A stretch of 64,000 nt of DNA from Lunularia cruciata (Eukaryota > Streptophyta > Marchantiopsida > Lunulariales > Lunulariaceae), in assembly GCA_948567375.1 (NCBI GenBank), contig OX419758.1, positions 28,711,001 through 28,775,000 of the forward strand, read 5' to 3'. Shown here one piece after another: positions 58,291 through 64,000 of this stretch. The stretch's first letter is position 1, and each line of letters begins with the position of its first letter. The position numbers were made by a program, and so were the translations under genes. The notes under the pieces were generated by a model. It ran no database searches. It had not been told where the DNA came from and was given only the letters and a program-made list of their open reading frames with translations.

Positions 58291-64000
<5,710 letters not shown>

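Overview
The window looks like intergenic DNA from a large, transposon-rich land-plant genome. The reasons are plant-style Ty3/gypsy LTR elements (one with a chromodomain), a PIF/Harbinger remnant, AT-rich low-CpG sequence, and coding relics whose stop codons are mostly of the TGG-to-TAG/TGA and CAA-to-TAA kind expected from decay of methylated cytosines. I see no intact host gene. The phylum cannot be fixed from this sequence; the RLE-type LINE and the PHD-bearing gypsy make a non-seed plant worth considering, which is inference.

Layout. 0-7 kb: a solo LTR and two decayed coiled-coil reading frames. 7.0-24.1 kb (element A): a gypsy element on the minus strand, bounded by a 4-bp duplication GCTT. 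It encoded Gag with two zinc knuckles, RT, RNase H, integrase and then a PHD finger. It is interrupted by a 2.2-kb unknown insert at 9.06-11.25 kb and by a plus-strand chromovirus at 15.3-20.6 kb, which itself carries a truncated solo LTR. 24.1-29.1 kb: mostly unassigned, with one small zinc-ribbon-like ORF, a solo LTR and a 28-bp-arm hairpin. 29.1-35.1 kb: two 3' fragments of a LINE, then a nearly complete copy (31,833-35,128) flanked by a perfect 13-bp target duplication. It reads zinc finger, RT, CCHC, restriction-like endonuclease. 36.8-37.5 kb: a Harbinger transposase remnant.

42.6-56.3 kb: a nest. The host is a minus-strand element with a coiled-coil, gag-like frame. It is split by two reverse solo LTRs, by element B (45,764-54,887, a second copy of the PHD-bearing gypsy) and by another solo LTR. 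At two of the insertions the host frame visibly resumes once the 4-bp duplication is collapsed. Element B has lost its RT to a deletion with filler DNA and has its own LTR insertions. 56.5-57.0 kb: a 185-bp tandem array. 57.4-58.3 kb: a fourth LINE 3' end. From about 58.3 kb to the end the DNA changes: CpG is common and I recognise no transposon relics, so this is probably low-copy sequence.

The most interesting items are the PHD finger placed after the integrase of a Ty3/gypsy element (both decayed copies together show all eight zinc ligands), an R2-like RLE LINE in what appears to be a plant, and fresh perfect palindromes inside transposon copies that look like template-switch mutations. 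Nothing here resembles a working gene cluster or operon; the elements relate to each other by insertion order only.
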